Made by a program: the position numbers and the translations under genes. DNA of 45,672 bases from Pelagibacteraceae bacterium AG-439-F23. GTDB lineage: Bacteria > Pseudomonadota > Alphaproteobacteria > Pelagibacterales > Pelagibacteraceae. The first letter of the stretch is position 1; the number at the start of each line of letters is the position of its first letter. A model generated the notes under the pieces. It was not told the origin of the DNA, did not search any database, and saw only the letters and a program-made list of their open reading frames with translations. This document shows, in pieces, positions 42,677 to 45,672 of the stretch. The stretch is taken from positions 1 through 45,672 of the forward strand of contig QCPT01000012.1 of NCBI GenBank assembly GCA_003212415.1, written 5' to 3'.

Positions 42677-43693
42677 TTAGTTAGATTTTGAATTTAAATA
42701 CAAAAAATAAACAGAGGAACTAACTAAAAAAATTGAACTTATTTGGTGCATAGAAGCTAATAAAATCTGTGCACCATATAAAATTGTGTAAATTCCTAAA
42801 ATAATTTGAATAAGTAATAACAATCCAACTAAATTTATTGCAAAATATAAATTAAACAATTTTGTTCTATAAATTTTTATTAAAATAATTAAATAAAATA
42901 ATAATATAAAGTAAGCTAAGTTTCTGTGCATAAATTGTACTAAAGAAGGTTCGCTAAAGGCAGAAATTTTTAAAAGATTCATAAATTCATTATCATCAGG
43001 AAAATAAGATGATCCCATTAATGGCCATGAATTATAAATTTGACCAGCGTCCATGCCGGATACAAATGCTCCTATTAAAATTTGAAAAAATATTAAAAAT
43101 AAAAAAATAAATGGAATATTATATTTTAATTTACCATTAAAGTTTCGATTAACTTTTAAATTAAAATAATTCCATAAAATTAAAGATATTATCAAAAAAG
43201 CAATTATCAAGTGAATAGATAGACGAAAATGACTCACATCCACTCTATCAACAAGTCCACTTGAAACCATGTACCAACCAATAAAGCCCTGAAAGCATAT
43301 TAAAATGAAAATAAAATATAAGTTTATTAATTTTTTAAAACTTTCTTTAAATGTAAAAATAATTAAAGGTACTAAGAACAAAATACCTATAAGTCTTCCC
43401 AAGAATCTATGGATCCATTCCCACCAAAAAATTACTTTAAATTCATTAAGTGTCATAAAGTAATTTTGCTGTGTATATTCTGGAATTTTTTTGTATAAAT
43501 TAAAATAATTATTCCAATCTGAATCATTTAAAGGTGGAAATAAACCGGAGAAAAGCTGCCATTTAGTAATTGATAATCCTGAATCGGTTAATCTTGTAAG
43601 TCCACCAATAACAATCATTACTGAAATAATCCAATACATTGTAACCAACCAAAAGGAAACGTAATTTTTTATTTGTTTATTTTCTATGTACAT
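42677..43693 (-). CDS. ctaA: Heme A synthase (COX15/CtaA)
   Basis: A 338-residue inner-membrane protein with about eight helices, matching the alphaproteobacterial/mitochondrial COX15 type. It oxidises the C8 methyl of heme O to the formyl group of heme A for aa3-type cytochrome oxidase. Heme-ligand histidines are in EWIHRFLGRLIGI near residue 92, SHFRLSIHLIIAF near residue 155, FMHRNLAYFI near residue 256 and LASMHQISSIFLVS near residue 316. The opening block VIGGLTRLTDSGLSITKWQ (residues 32-50) is a family signature. It diverges from the chorismate mutase gene across 43 nt. Confidence 0.95.
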   Translation of the reverse strand: MYIENKQIKNYVSFWLVTMYWIISVMIVIGGLTRLTDSGLSITKWQLFSGLFPPLNDSDWNNYFNLYKKIPEYTQQNYFMTLNEFKVIFWWEWIHRFLGRLIGILFLVPLIIFTFKESFKKLINLYFIFILICFQGFIGWYMVSSGLVDRVDVSHFRLSIHLIIAFLIISLILWNYFNLKVNRNFNGKLKYNIPFIFLFLIFFQILIGAFVSGMDAGQIYNSWPLMGSSYFPDDNEFMNLLKISAFSEPSLVQFMHRNLAYFILLFYLIILIKIYRTKLFNLYFAINLVGLLLLIQIILGIYTILYGAQILLASMHQISSIFLVSSSVYFLYLNSKSN

Positions 43694-43736
43694 AGATCGA
43701 TAAATATAATAATTATTATTTAATCCAAATATATAA

Positions 43737-44027
43737 ATGTCGCCACAAAAGAAAAAAAAACTAATTTTAATACGAAAAAAACTAGATAAGTTAGATAATT
43801 CACTAATTAACCTTATAAAACAAAGAACTTTATTGGTTAAAAAAGTTTTAGATCTTAAAGATCTTAAGAAGGAAATAATTGATCATAAAAGAATAAAAAA
43901 AATTCTTAAAAATATTAAAATTAAATCTATAAAAAATAAAATTGACCCTAAAATTACTAAAAGAATATGGATAAATATGATTTATGCATATATTGATTTT
44001 GAAAAAAGAAATTTCAAAAAAAAGTAA
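43737..44027 (+). CDS. Chorismate mutase (AroQ type)
   Basis: A 96-residue all-helical protein of the AroQ chorismate mutase class, converting chorismate to prephenate for phenylalanine and tyrosine. LILIRKKLDKLDNSLINLIKQR matches the usual IRxxIDxIDxxLxxLLxxR start with Arg at residue 13 (quoted parts: LIRKKLDKLDNSL). The second helix has HKRIKKIL and the last helix ITKRIWINMIYAYIDFE resembles the family end. It is not fused to prephenate dehydratase. The N-terminal residues before LILI are lysine-rich. It abuts the rpmG stop on the opposite strand with no gap. Confidence 0.82.
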   Translation: MSPQKKKKLILIRKKLDKLDNSLINLIKQRTLLVKKVLDLKDLKKEIIDHKRIKKILKNIKIKSIKNKIDPKITKRIWINMIYAYIDFEKRNFKKK

Positions 44028-44219
44028 TTATTTACTATGAGGTGGTAATTTTTTTTCGACAAAAATTTCATGCTTTCTTGTTGAAGGATTGTATTTTTTT
44101 GCCTTTAATTTAATTTTAGCTTTTTCACCACCTGCGGGTTTTTTTACATAATAAAAGAATGGACTATCAGGTTTTGATTCAGGGACTAGTCTTACTTTGA
44201 CATGAGTTTTTTTAGCCAT
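44028..44219 (-). CDS. rpmG: 50S ribosomal protein L33, zinc-free form
   Basis: L33 (63 residues) is a small large-subunit protein. The sequence MAKKTHVKVRLVPES, FFYYVKKPAG and the C-terminal LKAKKYNPSTRKHEIFVEKK match the family. The four zinc-binding cysteines of the C+ type are absent, so it is the C- (zinc-independent) form usual in proteobacteria. It is slightly longer than the common 55 residues because of an extra loop after KKPAGGEKAK. It starts 1 nt after the MerR-type regulator gene on the same strand. Confidence 0.96.
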   Translation of the reverse strand: MAKKTHVKVRLVPESKPDSPFFYYVKKPAGGEKAKIKLKAKKYNPSTRKHEIFVEKKLPPHSK

Positions 44220-44220
44220 A

Positions 44221-44589
44221 CTATTTTTTTAATTCTTTAATAATTTTTGAAATTTTGCTTAACTTAGATTTCAAAATATTTTTTGTGTTTATAGATATAT
44301 TGGTTGTTTCGTCAAGTTTAGAATCATCACTTAATAAGTGTTTTTTAACACCTTTGATAGTCATACCTTTATCTTTAAGCAAAAATTTAATTTTTTTTAA
44401 AATTTCAATTGATTGATTATCATAATATCTTCTGTTACCAGCAAATATCTTGGGTTTAATTTGTTTAAATTCTTTTTCCCAGAATCTTAATGTGTGAGTT
44501 GAAATTTTTCCAGTATTTTGATCTACCAAATTTAATAATTCAGCAACCTCACTGATAGTTTTGTAGGCTTCATTTTTTTTGTTAGTCAT
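44221..44589 (-). CDS. MerR-family transcriptional regulator
   Basis: A 122-residue DNA-binding protein with a winged-helix MerR domain at about residues 10-80: YKTISEVAELLNL (helix-turn-helix), THTLRFWEKEFKQIKPK (the conserved R-F/Y-WE pattern of this subgroup) and NRRYYDNQSIEILKKIKFLL. The C-terminal part is short and lysine-rich and has no cysteine sensor, so the protein is not a metal or mercury sensor. This subgroup sits next to ihfA in many alphaproteobacteria; its target is not known. It overlaps ihfA by 8 nt. Confidence 0.9.
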   Translation of the reverse strand: MTNKKNEAYKTISEVAELLNLVDQNTGKISTHTLRFWEKEFKQIKPKIFAGNRRYYDNQSIEILKKIKFLLKDKGMTIKGVKKHLLSDDSKLDETTNISINTKNILKSKLSKISKIIKELKK

Positions 44590-44875
44590 TATTATTAATA
44601 TATTTTTTTAAATGTTTTGAAGGTTTAAACAAAATAACATTTCTTTCGGAAATAATTTTTTCTTCTTTTGTTTTTGGATTTCTTCCAATTCTTTGATTTT
44701 TTTTTCTTAAAGTAAAAGTACCAAATTTTGCAATTTTAACTTTTTTTTCAGAAATTATATTTTTTAACAATATTTGAAAAATATCTTCTAGAAGGTTTTC
44801 AGATATTTTTTTTGAAAAACCAATTTGCATATAAATCGAATTAATTATTTCTTTTTTTGTTAAATTAATTCGCAT
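44582..44875 (-). CDS. ihfA: Integration host factor alpha subunit
   Basis: IhfA (97 residues) forms a heterodimer with IhfB that bends DNA sharply at specific sites, affecting transcription, replication and site-specific recombination. The HU/IHF fold is clear: NLTKKEIINSIYMQIGFSKK, then VKIAKFGTFTLRKKNQRIGRNPKTKE with the DNA-inserting Pro in GRNPKT near residue 66 (quoted part: FGTFTLRKKNQRIGRNPK). Choice of IhfA over HU rests on the neighbours plsX and merR. The start codon overlaps the plsX stop by one base (TAATG), with no fabH between. Confidence 0.92.
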   Translation of the reverse strand: MRINLTKKEIINSIYMQIGFSKKISENLLEDIFQILLKNIISEKKVKIAKFGTFTLRKKNQRIGRNPKTKEEKIISERNVILFKPSKHLKKYINNND

Positions 44876-45672
44876 TAATTAATATTTTCTTTAATTTTTT
44901 CAATCAGTTTTCCTGTAACTATTTTTTCGCAAACTGATATAGCATTTGCAAAACCGACATAATCTGTTCCTCCGTGACTTTTAACTACTGGGGAATCTAA
45001 TCCTAATAAAATAGCTCCATTATACAATCTTGGATCTAATTTATTTTTAAAATAATTAATATTTTTTATATTCAATAATGATGAAATTTTACCAATCATG
45101 TTTCCTGAGAGGGCTTTTTTTAATTCAGATGTAATAAAGTTAGCAGTACCCTCGGCTGTTTTTAAAGCTATATTACCGGTAAAACCATCAGCTATTATAA
45201 CATTAACATCACCACTCATTATATTATTTCCCTCAACATATCCTTTGAATTCATAGAGTGAATTATTAAAATTTGATAATTCTTGATAAGTATTTTTTAT
45301 TACACTATTTCCTTTCAATTCTTCAGAACCAATATTTAATAATGCAACTTTTGGAAATTCATTTGGAAATAAGGATTTATGTAGTGCAGCTCCCATAATA
45401 GAAAAATCTTTCAAATTTTTTTCACTGCATTCTATATTAGCACCTAAATCTAAAACAACATTCATTCCTTTTTTATTAGGCCATAAACCTGATAATGCAG
45501 GTTTGTCGATTTTTTCAATCATCTTTAAATTTAATTTAGCAATAACAAATAATGCACCTGTGTTACCTGCGGAAAGAACAATATTTGATGTTTTGTTTTT
45601 AACACTTTCTATTGACTTCCACATACTGGTATCTTTGCCTCTTTTCGCTGCCATAAGCGGGGTGTCTTCGTT
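44875..45672 (-). CDS. plsX: Phosphate acyltransferase PlsX (cut by window end)
   Basis: PlsX converts acyl-ACP to acyl-phosphate, the first step of phospholipid synthesis in the PlsX/PlsY pathway. The visible 265 residues are the C-terminal three quarters; the frame is open to the window edge, and the residues before the first Met here (NEDTPLM) match the family DxPxxAxR region. Later motifs are IVLSAGNTGALFVIAKL, VVLDLGANIECSEK, LLNIGSEELKGNSV, VIIADGFTGNIALKTAEG and a final GAILLGLDSPVVKSHGG. All are conserved. The true start lies outside the window. Confidence 0.96.
   Translation of the reverse strand, partial: NEDTPLMAAKRGKDTSMWKSIESVKNKTSNIVLSAGNTGALFVIAKLNLKMIEKIDKPALSGLWPNKKGMNVVLDLGANIECSEKNLKDFSIMGAALHKSLFPNEFPKVALLNIGSEELKGNSVIKNTYQELSNFNNSLYEFKGYVEGNNIMSGDVNVIIADGFTGNIALKTAEGTANFITSELKKALSGNMIGKISSLLNIKNINYFKNKLDPRLYNGAILLGLDSPVVKSHGGTDYVGFANAISVCEKIVTGKLIEKIKENIN

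Overview
The window is a strongly AT-rich, densely packed bacterial chromosome segment. Gene content and order point to a SAR11-clade alphaproteobacterium (Candidatus Pelagibacter or a close relative). The supporting signs are the uvrA<>ssb-gyrA-coaD block, the dacA-tmk-holB-metG-tatD run, the plsX-ihfA-merR block, an NDUFS4-type complex I subunit beside tRNA-Pro, DUF6356, a SAM-V-like leader in front of metY, and near-zero intergenic spacing. Assignments rest on motif reading and remembered families; no database search was run.

Layout. 0-1.7 kb: end of secD, secF, and a lone PuuD-type membrane domain. 1.7-10.8 kb: uvrA diverging from ssb-gyrA-coaD-ppi-tgt, tRNA-Lys, and an M48 lipoprotein peptidase. 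10.9-14 kb: a DUF502 protein, recG, sdhE and tRNA-Ser. 14-22.4 kb: one long plus-strand run for envelope work (rarD, lytic transglycosylase, RlpA/SPOR lipoprotein, dacA) leading into housekeeping genes (tmk, holB, metG, tatD, an MBL hydrolase). 22.4-24.6 kb: gpx, nhaA and a zinc-ribbon protein on the minus strand. 24.6-27.1 kb: tRNA-Pro, NDUFS4-like subunit, SbmA/BacA-like transporter, glpX and tRNA-Glu. 27.1-33.8 kb: an accessory-looking stretch with a GIY-YIG protein, three glycosyltransferase genes (one a double-domain fusion), a tyrosine recombinase with a lox/dif-shaped inverted repeat beside its start, two tiny proteins, an apparently structured non-coding element and a one-domain MGMT-like protein. 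It ends in the only large gene-free gap. 33.8-39 kb (minus strand): two transporters, hom, a small lipoprotein, argC, rpsI and rplM. 39-42.7 kb: metY-like gene, alpha/beta hydrolase, SAM-V-like leader, second metY. 42.7-45.7 kb: ctaA, chorismate mutase, rpmG, a MerR regulator, ihfA and plsX (cut by the window edge).

How the genes work together. Most of the window is core: protein export, DNA repair and replication, translation, cell-wall remodelling, and methionine, threonine and arginine synthesis. Homoserine dehydrogenase supplies the backbone used, after acylation, by the two MetY-like enzymes, and the second metY appears to be controlled by S-adenosylmethionine.

Points that most deserve attention: tmk carries an in-frame stop codon just after its P-loop; tgt has lost all four expected zinc ligands; the peptidyl-prolyl isomerase gene has a strong internal start that could give a second, cytoplasmic form; a multi-hairpin element ending in a U-tract lies directly before the MGMT-like gene; a recombination-site-like inverted repeat abuts the integrase; and two protein genes begin exactly 5 nt after a tRNA CCA end.
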